Shown here piece after piece: positions 25,040-33,322 of a DNA stretch of 33,322 bases. The stretch's first letter is position 1. Every line of letters starts with the position of its first letter. The DNA lies in the NCBI GenBank assembly GCA_002898675.1, contig BEHW01000008.1, positions 1 to 33,322 on the forward strand. Reading direction: 5' to 3'. Below the pieces are notes generated by a model that was not told the origin of the DNA, made no database searches, and was given only the letters and a program-made list of their open reading frames with translations. The translations under genes and the position numbers were made by a program. Source of the stretch: a bacterium HR20 (GTDB taxonomy: Bacteria > Bacteroidota > Ignavibacteria > Kapaibacteriales > NICIL-2).

Positions 25040-25909
25040 ATGATTGAGCGTTGCGCTTTTGCAAAAATCAATATCGGACTGCACGTACTGGGGAAACGTG
25101 ACGATGGCTATCATTCAATTGCGACCATCTTTGCGCCACTGGCATTTCACGATCGAATTACCATCGAGCCCGCGCATGGGTTACACATCCAGATGGTGCC
25201 CTCCTACGGAATCACCGAACGGGAGAACCTCGTCTGGCGCGCGGCAACGCTTCTGGCAAAACGGCTCGGTTGCACAAGCGGCGCAAAGATAACCATTGAA
25301 AAGCACATCCCCCCTGGCAGTGGGTTAGGCGGTGGCAGCTCCAATGCCGCAGCAACACTTCTCGGCCTACTCGCGCTTTGGAATAGGACTCTGCCGGACG
25401 ACGAACTCCGTGCTCTCGCACTCGAGCTTGGAAGCGATGTACCGTTCTTCCTTCGTCCACAGCTTGCCTACGCCGAAGGGCGAGGCGAGCAGTTGACTCC
25501 CCTGCCTCCGATAGCAGCGCGCAGCGTACTGGTAGTTCTCCCGAACGTTTCCATCTCGACGTCCTGGGCATATGCCGCACTCAAGCGCACCGGCGAACAT
25601 CCGCGCCCACGTTTGCTGAGCGATGCACTCGTTGCCTCTGCACTCGATGATGCGCTGCTGCGGAGTGTCTGCACGAACGATTTCGAATCGGTTGTCTTCG
25701 CTGTGCACCCTGAGCTTGCAACGATCAAAGAGCAACTCTACAACTTTGGTGCCCAGTATGCATCCCTAAGTGGCACAGGATCGGCTCTTTTCGGCTTTTT
25801 TGAAAATCGCAGTGCAGCACTCCATGCCGCTGCCCAGATGCGGAACTACCGAACTGTTGTAACCACGATCGTCACTGGAGCCAATGACAATACTGGCAGT
25901 TGCAGCTGA
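25040..25909 (+). CDS. ispE: 4-diphosphocytidyl-2-C-methyl-D-erythritol kinase IspE
   Basis: A 289-residue GHMP-family kinase that phosphorylates CDP-ME in the MEP isoprenoid pathway. Catalytic K9 lies in FAKINIGLHVLGKRDDGYH and D133 in LGSDVPFFL. The ATP-binding glycine run is PPGSGLGGGSSNAAA (91-105). The C-terminal GHMP motif is SLSGTGSALFGFF. The ATG at 25040 is exactly the family N-terminus. It is 4 nt from the divergent kinase-like start, and its 3' end overlaps glgA by 26 nt. Confidence 0.94.
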   Translation: MIERCAFAKINIGLHVLGKRDDGYHSIATIFAPLAFHDRITIEPAHGLHIQMVPSYGITERENLVWRAATLLAKRLGCTSGAKITIEKHIPPGSGLGGGSSNAAATLLGLLALWNRTLPDDELRALALELGSDVPFFLRPQLAYAEGRGEQLTPLPPIAARSVLVVLPNVSISTSWAYAALKRTGEHPRPRLLSDALVASALDDALLRSVCTNDFESVVFAVHPELATIKEQLYNFGAQYASLSGTGSALFGFFENRSAALHAAAQMRNYRTVVTTIVTGANDNTGSCS

Positions 25910-27359
25910 ATGTGCGCCATTTGCCAAGATTGGTGGGTTAGCCGACGTTGTCGCCGCACTTGCAAAAGAGTGGCGTGCTCTTGGGCATGATGTTCGCATC
26001 GTTCTGCCAAAGTATGGATGCATTGATTGCCAGCGTTGGCAGATCGAACCAACTCGCCTGACCATCTCGGTTCCGATGGGGTGGTGGCAGGAATATGCTC
26101 GGATTTGGCGCGGCGAACTCCCCGGAACCGATGTTCCCGTGTACTTCCTCGAATCCCGCGATTACTTCGACCGACCGGGGATCTATGGCGAGCACGAAGG
26201 TTACGCCGACAACGACCGGCGATTCCTGTTCCTGTCGCGTGCTGCGTTTGAGCTTGCTCCGGCGGTGGATGCCGTTCCGGACATCATCCACGCTCATGAT
26301 TGGCATACGGCATGGACGATGGCATTCCTGAAGACGCACTACCGCCATCACCCCCATTTCACCCGTGCTGCAGGAGTGTTTACCATCCACAACATCGCGT
26401 ACCAAGGTATCAGCGATCCGCAGTACATCTTGCCACTTGCGGGATTCCCACTCGATGGGTTTGCCGGGTCGTGGCTGGAGCACAGCGGCGCTGTCAATGC
26501 AATGAAAATCGGCATCATGTTCGCCGACAAAATCACCACCGTCAGCCCGACCTATGCCCGCGAAATTCGCTGGACCAGTGCCGGCATGGGCATGCAGCAC
26601 TACCTCAACATCCGCGGCGCAGACTTCCTTGGAATTCTCAACGGTGCCGACTACACCGAGTGGGATCCTGCACGCGATCTATTCATCGCAGCGAACTACT
26701 CGATAGAAACGCTCACCGATAAAGAACTCAACAAGCGTGCATTGCTCGAAGAATCTGTTCCACCGCATGAGCGCGCCATCGAGATTCCGATCTTGGGCAT
26801 GGTATCGCGGCTGACTGCCCAGAAAGGCATCGAGCTCCTCCTCGGATGTATGGAACAGTTTGTTCGTACTGGGCGCGTCCGCTTTGCGATTCTCGGAAGT
26901 GGGGAGCAGCGCTATGAACATGCACTCCATGTGCTCGGCCGCCGCTATCCAACGCGCGTGCTGGTCTATACGGGCTACAATGCTGGCCTTTCCCATCACG
27001 TGATTGCGAGCTCAGACTACTTGCTTGTGCCATCGCTCTTCGAACCGTGCGGACTTACGCAGATCTACGCACTCCGCTATGGGACCGTCCCAATTGTTCG
27101 CGCAACTGGAGGATTGGCTGATACAGTCGAAGACTACAATCCCACGACAGGGACTGGTACTGGTTTTACCTTCCGGGAGTATTCAGTCGCTGCGTTTGCG
27201 GCTACGATCGAACGCGCACTGCGCTACTACCGCGACCCAGTGCATTGGGACCGTTTGCGCCGCAATGGTATGGAGCAAGACTTTTCTGCAAGAAAAAGCG
27301 CCCAGCGATATCTGGAAGTGTTCCGCTGGGCGCTGGAAAAAATCGGACGAACGGTCTAA
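25884..27359 (+). CDS. glgA: Glycogen synthase GlgA (ADP-glucose type, GT5)
   Basis: A 491-residue starch/glycogen synthase that adds glucose from ADP-glucose to alpha-1,4-glucan. The N-terminal GT5 domain begins TILAVAAECAPFAKIGGLADVV with the ADP-glucose-binding KxGGL. Other marks are HAHDWHTAW, TVSPTYAREI, the retaining GT-B hinge, and the C-terminal PSLFEPCGLTQIYALRYGTVPIVRATGGLADTV with its catalytic glutamate. The length is typical. The start lies inside the end of ispE (26-nt overlap). The last codons contain an 11-nt inverted repeat that works as a terminator for the opposite strand. Confidence 0.95.
   Translation: MTILAVAAECAPFAKIGGLADVVAALAKEWRALGHDVRIVLPKYGCIDCQRWQIEPTRLTISVPMGWWQEYARIWRGELPGTDVPVYFLESRDYFDRPGIYGEHEGYADNDRRFLFLSRAAFELAPAVDAVPDIIHAHDWHTAWTMAFLKTHYRHHPHFTRAAGVFTIHNIAYQGISDPQYILPLAGFPLDGFAGSWLEHSGAVNAMKIGIMFADKITTVSPTYAREIRWTSAGMGMQHYLNIRGADFLGILNGADYTEWDPARDLFIAANYSIETLTDKELNKRALLEESVPPHERAIEIPILGMVSRLTAQKGIELLLGCMEQFVRTGRVRFAILGSGEQRYEHALHVLGRRYPTRVLVYTGYNAGLSHHVIASSDYLLVPSLFEPCGLTQIYALRYGTVPIVRATGGLADTVEDYNPTTGTGTGFTFREYSVAAFAATIERALRYYRDPVHWDRLRRNGMEQDFSARKSAQRYLEVFRWALEKIGRTV
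27293..27334 (-). terminator. Rho-independent terminator of the nuo-DUF1573 directon, inside glgA
   Basis: Perfect 11-nt arms AGCGCCCAGCG (27297-27307) and CGCTGGGCGCT (27324-27334) enclose a 16-nt loop. On the minus strand the stem is followed by TTTTTC (27297-27292), a U-tract. On the plus strand no T-run follows. It starts 32 nt past the DUF1573 stop codon, so it would end transcription of the minus-strand genes while lying within the last codons of the convergent glgA. Confidence 0.75.
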
Positions 27360-27365
27360 AAGCGG

Positions 27366-28076
27366 CTACGGTCGCCCTGGCTGAAAGACCGGCGATGTCG
27401 GTTTGAGCACGTTCCCATAGACCGGTACTTCGACGCTCGGGAAGTCCGGATGCGTGGTTGAGAACTTCACCGTTCCACTAAAGTAGCCTTCCTTTTCCGG
27501 CACAAGCGTCGCGCTGAGCTTGAATTCCTCGCCCGGTTTGAGTTCAACTTTACCCTTCGGCGTGACGATGAGCCCTGCGGTGCCCTCGAAGCCAAAGCAG
27601 GTGACATTTTCAGTTGAGTTGTTCTTGACCGTAATGCTGGCAGTGGACTCTTTCCCAATACTCAAGTCCGTAAACGCAAGGTAGGGCATCGAAAGCATGA
27701 TCGCGCGGACGACCTCCGCTTTGAGCCAAACGATTTTCGTTTGGTTATCCGGGTCGTTCGAGGTAATCGTGATCGTTTTGGTCACAGGGCCAGAGGCTGT
27801 CCCGATATTCAACGACACATCCACAGAGGCAACCTCGCCGGGCTGGAGGACATCTTTGTCCAATTTCGTCGCAGTGCACCCACAGCTTGGCTTGACAGCT
27901 TTGATCTCGAGTGGTTGGTTGCCCGCATTCTTGAGCTTGAGCGTTCCCTTGAGCGGATTAGCGGAGGGCTTGACCTGTCCCCAGTTATAGGTATCGCCAC
28001 CGACAACTTCCAACTTTGGCTGCGCTGAGACAATCAGTGCGGTCGCCACGAGTAAAACAGCACTCCAACGAAACAT
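27366..28076 (-). CDS. Exported DUF1573-domain protein
   Basis: A 236-residue secreted protein with signal peptide MFRWSAVLLVATALIVSA. A DUF1573 domain at about 25-125 has the signature KPSCGCTATKLDKDVLQPGE and ITSNDPDN. A second immunoglobulin-like repeat follows (IGKESTASITVKNNSTENVTCFGFEG...FSTTHPDFPSVEVPVYGNV). DUF1573 proteins are common in FCB bacteria. They belong to the same ASH-like fold class as the large secreted proteins here, and no enzymatic role is known. The ATG at 28076 is preferred to an in-frame TTG at 28082. It is the last gene before the terminator and lies 25 nt behind the barrel gene. Confidence 0.88.
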   Translation of the reverse strand: MFRWSAVLLVATALIVSAQPKLEVVGGDTYNWGQVKPSANPLKGTLKLKNAGNQPLEIKAVKPSCGCTATKLDKDVLQPGEVASVDVSLNIGTASGPVTKTITITSNDPDNQTKIVWLKAEVVRAIMLSMPYLAFTDLSIGKESTASITVKNNSTENVTCFGFEGTAGLIVTPKGKVELKPGEEFKLSATLVPEKEGYFSGTVKFSTTHPDFPSVEVPVYGNVLKPTSPVFQPGRP

Positions 28077-28101
28077 CGTCAATACCTTGAATTGTGAAAC
28101 A

Positions 28102-28860
28102 TCACGGAAACGAAAACGCTACCGGAAGCGCAATTCCTATGCGCCAAAGACGATAATTGCCTGCATTGAGCGTACCAGGCACGGCCACTTCGACTGAGGG
28201 CGAGCAGTACCACCCAACTGCAAGCGAAAGATCATAGCCCACGCTCGCCTTGAGTAGCACGAGAGCATCACTTCCGCTGCTGACCGACGATGCAATCTGC
28301 ACTTGCTTGCTCGGCGGCGTCGTGGCAAAAAAGTACCACGACGGTTCAAGTACACGTTCCATCTGCGTTGAGCGGCCAGGGAAATACACTGTTGCCTCAA
28401 GCCCTACGCTTGCCCAGCCGTACCGCCCTACCAGGCGCGTTTTCGCTGCGGCTTGGACACCGATTCCAAGGCGTGACGTTGACAGTACGTATTCTGTCCG
28501 GAGCATTTCTCCTGTGACGAGGGGTGCTGTTGTCCCTGCAGCATGAAAACTCGATTGCACCCAATGCACACACAAGCCACCCACAACAGAAGCATCCGGC
28601 TGCACCCACCATTCCGCTCCAAGCCGCAGTGCAACCGCAGCGCCACTGCCGGAACCGTAGCGTGCACACACAAGAGTACCGTCTGTGATCGCGCGCGGAT
28701 CCTCTACGTGTGCATACCCAACCTCAACGCCGACGACGCCAAAGAGCTGGGGAATCCGGAATGGACGAAGGTATGTCGGGATCCAATCGAACCCCTGCGC
28801 GCCGAGCGTTGCCGCCATCACACACCCAAGCGCAAGTACATTAGCGGACCAGGAGCACAC
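28102..28860 (-). CDS. Putative outer-membrane beta-barrel protein
   Basis: A 252-residue protein of no recognised family. Starting at the GTG at 28860 it has a signal-like N-terminus (SWSANVLALGCVMAATLGAQG). The body then alternates hydrophobic and polar residues, rich in Gly, Tyr, Trp and Val, as in barrel strands (GVVGVEVGYAHV, AAVALRLGAEWWV, GWASVGLEATVYFP, GYDLSLAVGWYCSP), and ends ALPVAFSFP. A GAGG Shine-Dalgarno lies 6 nt upstream of this GTG, whereas the first ATG (28818) would cut the signal peptide in half. The start overlaps the end of the large ASH gene by 20 nt, so the two are probably co-translated. Confidence 0.68.
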   Translation of the reverse strand: MCSWSANVLALGCVMAATLGAQGFDWIPTYLRPFRIPQLFGVVGVEVGYAHVEDPRAITDGTLVCARYGSGSGAAVALRLGAEWWVQPDASVVGGLCVHWVQSSFHAAGTTAPLVTGEMLRTEYVLSTSRLGIGVQAAAKTRLVGRYGWASVGLEATVYFPGRSTQMERVLEPSWYFFATTPPSKQVQIASSVSSGSDALVLLKASVGYDLSLAVGWYCSPSVEVAVPGTLNAGNYRLWRIGIALPVAFSFP

Positions 28861-31054
28861 GCTGGGCCTCGTTAGTGGTTTGCTGCTGGGTTCGCACTCG
28901 CAGCGCATAGATGCCTTCCGGCACAGCAAGCGGGAGAATGTAGCGCTGCCGTCCTCCTTGAAGATCAAGTGCCCACTCAGCGACAGCGCGCCCATCGGCT
29001 GAGTAGAGCACCGCCTGGGCACGTCCACTCCCACGCGACCAACACTCGAGAACAAGCACGCGCGCTGAAACCACTGCATCGGCAGATACAATCGTCAACA
29101 ACGGCAATGCGATTGGAAACTTGTACTGCATTCCACAAAAAGGAACAACGCTGAGCTCACCTCCAATGCCACTGCCGGGAATTGCATCGGGGCACTGCGT
29201 GCTGCCTACTTTCACCTGTTCCAGTCGCAGGTGCGACGATGGGAGTTCTCCAAGGTAGGTCTGCCCAAGGAGCACAGCGATTGTATCACCCCGAACAAAT
29301 CGCGCTGCAGTTGCAATCTGCAATCGGTACTGCCCTTGCCCGAGCGATTGGAGCTGCGCAGTGGCACCTTGTGCCGCGGTACCTGCAAGCTGCAGACCTG
29401 TCAGCTGCACCATCGTGGGATCGAAGGCAAGCAGTAGAGACATCGCTGAATAGTGCTGGAGCGCTGTATCCGCCAAGAGCGGAATTGCAACGATCTGCCC
29501 AGGGATGTATTCAACCGATGGAATGCGAATCGTTGGTTCTGGCGGTGCAATGACACGAACTCGCACTGGCACTTCCAACGGTGAATACGCCGTATCGCTG
29601 CTCTCAATGCGCAGGATGCTGGCTGTCGTGCCAGGCTGTGTTGGCTCCACTTCGATTGGCACTGGAAGGGTTTGGCCCGGTGCAACAACGAGCGGCGTTG
29701 TGAGCGTCACCCGAAACGGTGGAGGCGCAACAATCGCGGTAACTGTCACCGGCTCTAATGACTGATTGCGAAGCTCAAGCGTGTCCATGTAGCGATCGGT
29801 GCACGGACCAAGCGCCAGAACAGTCCCGGCATCTATTCCCTGCTCTGTTGTCAATGCAACAAGGCGCGGCGGCTGGCTCTCGACAAGGAGCGTAAAGTGT
29901 ATGGTTGCCGCTTCAGGGGGCACTCCCCATATTCCACGTTGCAGTAGGTCGGTGAGTACGTCAATCTGCGCTTGCAGCGTTCCCGCCTGTGCTGGCCGCA
30001 CCACAACCACAATCGTATCGAAGCGGAGCGGGGCAAGCCGACTTTCTCCACGCAACCCCTTCAGCAATGTCACCTGGCGTACATCACCTGCAAGCCGAGT
30101 TTCGACTGCACCGAGAGCTATGTTGCCCGCGTTCTCGACCACGATTGCAATTGTGTCAGCAACGCCGACTTTGCGGTTGCGTGCGATGATCGTATCGCCA
30201 ACGATGGAAGTATTGGGAGCGAGCACTTGGCGCACAACCAGTCGCTGTATGACCCCAACACCGCGGAGTTGAAGCGCGGTTGTATCTGGAGCGCCATTGC
30301 GCAGCGGCGAAGGGTGAATGAGCAACACATCGAGCACTGCCAGCGCAGGTGTCACCGGCCGAAAGTGAACAGCGTATTCTTTCAGCTGCTGGCCAGCGAA
30401 GAAATCGCTCGCATCTACATCGAGCGTAAATGCCTGGAGACTGGCTGCATCACCTTGCTGCAGGATTTGGACTGGCACCCCTTTTTGGTAAACGTTCCGA
30501 ACTTGAAGGACACGGACACGATCGAGCGGAGAATCAACGTACACTGAATCGAAGTCCAAGACTGCCGTGTCGCTCCAGAGCGGTCGGAACGATTTTGTCA
30601 CACGCAGGATGAACCGACGCGTTGCCCCAATTACAGCAGTATCGAGACTCTGCCGAACCGATACGTTGAGCGCGACCTGGTGTCTACCTTCGGGGTGGAG
30701 CTGCGCAAACAGCGTCGCAGCATAACGAAGCGGATACGTGCGCGTTTGGCCAGCGCTGACGCGAAAGGGAAAGAGCGCTTCGAGTGGGAATTCTTCTGGA
30801 TCGTTGTCGCGAAACGGTGGGGTAGCTTCGATCCAAAGGTATGGGCGCGTGCCCTGCGGTATGACAATCTCCTCATCAGTCGAGTTCTCAATGAACAGTG
30901 AACGTGCGACGGTATCCCCAGCCAGCACGTAGCCGAAGTCGAGCGTATCTGCGTTTCGATTCTGCGGGTCAATGTAGAGCGACACTCCTTGCTGGGCATG
31001 TACCGTGATGGCAAGCATCAAAAGCAACCACATCCGGACTAGCAGAGCCTTCAC
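28841..31054 (-). CDS. Secreted ASH/cohesin-like protein with T9SS-type C-terminus
   Basis: A 737-residue exported protein with signal peptide VRMWLLLMLAITVHA, cut near residue 20. Several immunoglobulin-like ASH-type repeats follow (DTLDFGYVLAGDTVARSLFIEN; DTAVLDFDSVYVDSPLDRVRVLQVRN; DTLELRNQSLEPVTVTAI). A cohesin-like module lies at about 508-635 (IRIPSVEYIPGQIVAIPLLAD...LLAFDPTMVQLTGL). A C-terminal domain at about 660-737 (AVLYSADGRAVAEWALD...VPEGIYALRVRTQ...RVLLVR) resembles type IX sorting domains and the C-terminus of the large vWA protein. It starts at a GTG. An in-frame ATG at 31033 is the alternative. It begins 15 nt after nuoN and overlaps the barrel gene by 20 nt. Surface attachment is inferred and the ligand is unknown. 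Confidence 0.82.
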   Translation of the reverse strand: MKALLVRMWLLLMLAITVHAQQGVSLYIDPQNRNADTLDFGYVLAGDTVARSLFIENSTDEEIVIPQGTRPYLWIEATPPFRDNDPEEFPLEALFPFRVSAGQTRTYPLRYAATLFAQLHPEGRHQVALNVSVRQSLDTAVIGATRRFILRVTKSFRPLWSDTAVLDFDSVYVDSPLDRVRVLQVRNVYQKGVPVQILQQGDAASLQAFTLDVDASDFFAGQQLKEYAVHFRPVTPALAVLDVLLIHPSPLRNGAPDTTALQLRGVGVIQRLVVRQVLAPNTSIVGDTIIARNRKVGVADTIAIVVENAGNIALGAVETRLAGDVRQVTLLKGLRGESRLAPLRFDTIVVVVRPAQAGTLQAQIDVLTDLLQRGIWGVPPEAATIHFTLLVESQPPRLVALTTEQGIDAGTVLALGPCTDRYMDTLELRNQSLEPVTVTAIVAPPPFRVTLTTPLVVAPGQTLPVPIEVEPTQPGTTASILRIESSDTAYSPLEVPVRVRVIAPPEPTIRIPSVEYIPGQIVAIPLLADTALQHYSAMSLLLAFDPTMVQLTGLQLAGTAAQGATAQLQSLGQGQYRLQIATAARFVRGDTIAVLLGQTYLGELPSSHLRLEQVKVGSTQCPDAIPGSGIGGELSVVPFCGMQYKFPIALPLLTIVSADAVVSARVLVLECWSRGSGRAQAVLYSADGRAVAEWALDLQGGRQRYILPLAVPEGIYALRVRTQQQTTNEAQRVLLVR
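28867..28870 (-). promoter_or_regulatory. Shine-Dalgarno that decides the barrel gene's GTG start
   Basis: GAGG on the minus strand, 6 nt before the GTG at 28860. It lies inside the last codons of the upstream ASH gene. It supports the GTG over the internal ATG at 28818, because only the longer form has a complete signal peptide. Confidence 0.5.
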
Positions 31055-31069
31055 GGCACTCGGACAAGG

Positions 31070-32497
31070 TTATTTCCAAAAGCTCGACAGAAGCGATTCC
31101 AATATCGAAGGGACAATGCCAAGCACAATCACCGCAACCGCACTAACAACCAGTGGGAATCTCTTGACCGACGTCGGATCAACAGTTGGAGGTGCCGATG
31201 TAGCCTCTTTGAAGTACATGTACACAACCACGCCGATGTAGTAGTACACCGAGACCATCGAGCCAAGCACACCAATAATCGCCAGCCACGTATAGCCTGC
31301 TTCGATTGCAGCAGTGAACAGGTAGTACTTACCGAAAAAGCCTGCCATTGGCGGGATACCAGCCAGCGAGAACATAAACAGCGCCATCGCAGCTGCAAGC
31401 GCAGGGTGTTGCGTGGCAAGGCCTGCGCAATCGTCGAGCTCCACACTTCGTTCCACGTCGCGCTCGAGCATGGCGAGCACGACAAAGGCGCCAATCTGCA
31501 TGAACAGGTATGCTACCGCATAAAAAATGACGGCACTCAACCCACGGTGATTTGCAGCCGCAAGACCGATGAGCATGTATCCGGCATGAGCAACAGAGGA
31601 GTACGCCAGCATTCGCTTGATGCGCCGTTGCACGACCGCTGCAACATTTCCGATGATGATTGTCCCTGCCGCACTGAGTGCGAATACTGTTTGAACGCTT
31701 TGCTCCTTGAATGGCACGATGTCGAGTACCAGTGGAATAAATGCACCGAGTGCTGCTGCTTTGCCGGCAGTGCTCATAAAGCCTGTGACGACCGTCGGTG
31801 CGCCGTCGTACACATCCGGTGCCCATTGATGGAAGGGGAACACCGCCACTTTGAAGCCAAGCCCCACGATGATCAGTGCAATGCCAATCGGCAGCAACCC
31901 TGGCAGCACAAGCGACTGACTTGTGATTGCTTTACTAATACCGCTAAATTCGAGGCTCCCCGTTGCACTGTACACCAATGCAATTCCAAAGACAAAAAAT
32001 CCTGTCGCGAACGCACCGAGCAGAAAGTACTTGAGCGCTCCTTCAATCGAGCTAACCGTCTGTCGGAAATATCCCGCCAGCACGTAGAAGCTCAGTGACA
32101 TGACCTCGATGCCGATGAACAGGATTAACAGGTGCTGCGCATGGGCGATGAGCATCATTCCACTGGTGGAGTAGAGCACGAGCGTGTAGAACTCATCGTG
32201 CTCAAAATTGCGCGCTGCGATGTACGGCCGCGCTGCGAGAACCGTCAGAATCCCTCCAATTGCAAAGACGCAATCGAGCACTGCGGGCGCACCGCCTGTG
32301 CGAAGCATACTACTAAAGGCAACCCCACGGAACGGGATAGTCGCAATTGCCGCTATGAGCGCAATCCCAAGCGCCATTAGGGAAAAACGGTACGTTGCAC
32401 GTTCACTATGGGGATTGAGCGCATCCACAAGCAGCGCGACGACCGCTGCCAGCGAAACAACAAGGAGTGGCGATGCACTAAGCCATTCGTTCATCAT
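31070..32497 (-). CDS. nuoN: NADH-quinone oxidoreductase subunit N (NuoN)
   Basis: A 475-residue polytopic antiporter-like subunit of respiratory Complex I, with about 14 membrane helices. Conserved charged residues lie in IGIEVMSLSFYVLAGYFR (Glu of helix 5), GALKYFLLGAFATGFFVFG (Lys of helix 7), FKVAVFPFHQWAPDVYDGAPTVVTGFMS, and RIKRMLAYSSVAHAGYML. FSLAGIPPMAGFFGKYYLF is also typical. The start is the first ATG of an ATGA overlap with the nuoM stop, the usual M-N order. The stop lies 15 nt before a secreted ASH gene. Confidence 0.95.
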   Translation of the reverse strand: MMNEWLSASPLLVVSLAAVVALLVDALNPHSERATYRFSLMALGIALIAAIATIPFRGVAFSSMLRTGGAPAVLDCVFAIGGILTVLAARPYIAARNFEHDEFYTLVLYSTSGMMLIAHAQHLLILFIGIEVMSLSFYVLAGYFRQTVSSIEGALKYFLLGAFATGFFVFGIALVYSATGSLEFSGISKAITSQSLVLPGLLPIGIALIIVGLGFKVAVFPFHQWAPDVYDGAPTVVTGFMSTAGKAAALGAFIPLVLDIVPFKEQSVQTVFALSAAGTIIIGNVAAVVQRRIKRMLAYSSVAHAGYMLIGLAAANHRGLSAVIFYAVAYLFMQIGAFVVLAMLERDVERSVELDDCAGLATQHPALAAAMALFMFSLAGIPPMAGFFGKYYLFTAAIEAGYTWLAIIGVLGSMVSVYYYIGVVVYMYFKEATSAPPTVDPTSVKRFPLVVSAVAVIVLGIVPSILESLLSSFWK

Positions 32498-33322
32498 GGG
32501 CGTTCGGTGAGTGTGGGGACTTTCACGGTTTGATCAATGCTCCGAATAGCCGGAGGTGGCACGTGCACGTCGGTCACTTTCTGCGGGACAGAGTGATTGA
32601 GCACTTTCTCAACAATCGCGCTTGTGCTCGCAGCACTAGCACGCAGAAATGGTCGAGGATAGACACCGATCCACACAAGCAAGAGGACGATCGGTATGAG
32701 CGTCCATCGCTCTTGAGCAGTAAGGTCGCGGAGACCTTCGTTGGCAGGATTCGCAAGCGGTCCATACATGACGCGCTGAAACATCCACAGCAGGTACACA
32801 GCGGCAAAGATGACCCCCGTTGCGCCGATGATACTGTATGCCCAACTATCGAGATACGGCGACCGGAAGCCACCGAGCAACGTCAAGAACTCGCCGACAA
32901 AACCGTTGAGGCCGGGCAACCCGACCGATGCCAACATCGCCAGTGCAAAGAGCACCGCAAAGTGCGGCATGACCCGTGCAATTCCTCCGTACTCAGCAAT
33001 CTCGCGGGTATGGCGCCGTTCGTAGAGCACGCCAACACAGAGGAAGAGCATTCCCGTCGAAAGTCCGTGGTTGACCATTTGCAGGATCGCTCCCTGGATG
33101 CCTTCGTTGGTCATCGAGGCAATGCCGAGCACGACAAAGCCCAAGTGACTAACGGACGAATACGCAACGAGCTTTTTCATATCAGGCTGCACCATCGCAA
33201 CCAGTGCACCGTAGATGATGCCAATGACTGCAAGTGTACCGAGCAGTGGCGCAAAGGCAATTGCCGACTGAGGGAAAAAGTCGAGATCGAATCGGATCAG
33301 CCCGTACGTTCCCATCTTGAGC
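32494..33322 (-). CDS. nuoM: NADH-quinone oxidoreductase subunit M (NuoM), 5' part outside the window
   Basis: The C-terminal 275 residues of an antiporter-like Complex I subunit. The frame continues past the window end. Conserved stretches are MVQPDMKKLVAYSSVSHLGFVVLGI (Lys of the broken helix), GAILQMVNHGLSTGMLFLCVGVLYERRHTREIAEYGG, and LASVGLPGLNGFVGEFLTLLG. These are NuoM rather than NuoN or NuoL. The C-terminal tail after the last helix is somewhat long and polar (VHVPPPAIRSIDQTVKVPTL). It ends in the ATGA overlap with nuoN. Confidence 0.95.
   Translation of the reverse strand, partial: LKMGTYGLIRFDLDFFPQSAIAFAPLLGTLAVIGIIYGALVAMVQPDMKKLVAYSSVSHLGFVVLGIASMTNEGIQGAILQMVNHGLSTGMLFLCVGVLYERRHTREIAEYGGIARVMPHFAVLFALAMLASVGLPGLNGFVGEFLTLLGGFRSPYLDSWAYSIIGATGVIFAAVYLLWMFQRVMYGPLANPANEGLRDLTAQERWTLIPIVLLLVWIGVYPRPFLRASAASTSAIVEKVLNHSVPQKVTDVHVPPPAIRSIDQTVKVPTLTERP

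Noticed and set aside
1..33322. CRISPR arrays, insertion sequences, prophage or toxin-antitoxin genes
   Set aside because: No regularly spaced repeats, transposase or integrase motifs, or terminal inverted repeats were seen on either strand.

Overview
The window reads as chromosomal DNA of a diderm, flagellated bacterium of about 55% GC, probably from the Bacteroidota/Chlorobiota/Ignavibacteriota/Kapabacteria side of the FCB group. This is an inference. It rests on two large secreted proteins with HYDIN/ASH-type (choice-of-anchor D) repeats and C-termini like type IX secretion sorting domains, a DUF1573 protein, a FabL-type enoyl-ACP reductase, and a flagellar cluster with P- and L-ring genes (a true outer membrane). 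Gene density is very high. Genes often overlap by 4-26 nt and no gene-free stretch exceeds about 140 bases. I saw no insertion sequence, phage gene or CRISPR array.

Layout. 1-1211: tRNA-Ser(GGA) on the minus strand and an LD-carboxypeptidase. 1315-5934: a 1539-residue secreted protein (vWA, beta-propeller-like repeats, ASH repeats, cohesin-like module, sorting domain), followed by a strong terminator. 6014-14704: a flagellar cluster flgF-flgG-flgA-flgH-flgI-flgJ / flgN-flgK-flgL-motA. A sigma-54-type promoter precedes flgF and a sigma-28-type promoter precedes flgN, so rod/ring genes and late hook-junction/stator genes look like separate temporal classes. flgM and motB are not present here.

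14705-16877 (minus): a DHH phosphoesterase and a membrane metallophosphoesterase. 16937-17683 (plus): a kinase-free PASTA protein. 17678-21755 (minus): a tight XRE-cupin regulator, hybrid histidine kinase and P5C dehydrogenase (pruA) run. 21794-22435 (plus): a DedA protein. 22392-25035 (minus): a polyprenol/dolichol-kinase-like protein, an unknown membrane-anchored protein, a FabL-like reductase and a TPR lipoprotein. 25040-27359 (plus): ispE and glgA, head-to-head with the kinase.

27293-33322 (minus): one directon from nuoM (cut by the window end) and nuoN through a secreted ASH/cohesin-like protein, an outer-membrane barrel and a DUF1573 protein. It ends at a hairpin terminator that lies inside the convergent glgA coding sequence.

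Most genes are ordinary families. The features most worth attention are the two-tier flagellar promoter arrangement, the FlgJ-lytic transglycosylase fusion, the cysteine-free FlgH, the regulator/kinase/pruA unit, and the secreted ASH protein coupled to a barrel behind Complex I. I did not find a clearly new multi-gene system.
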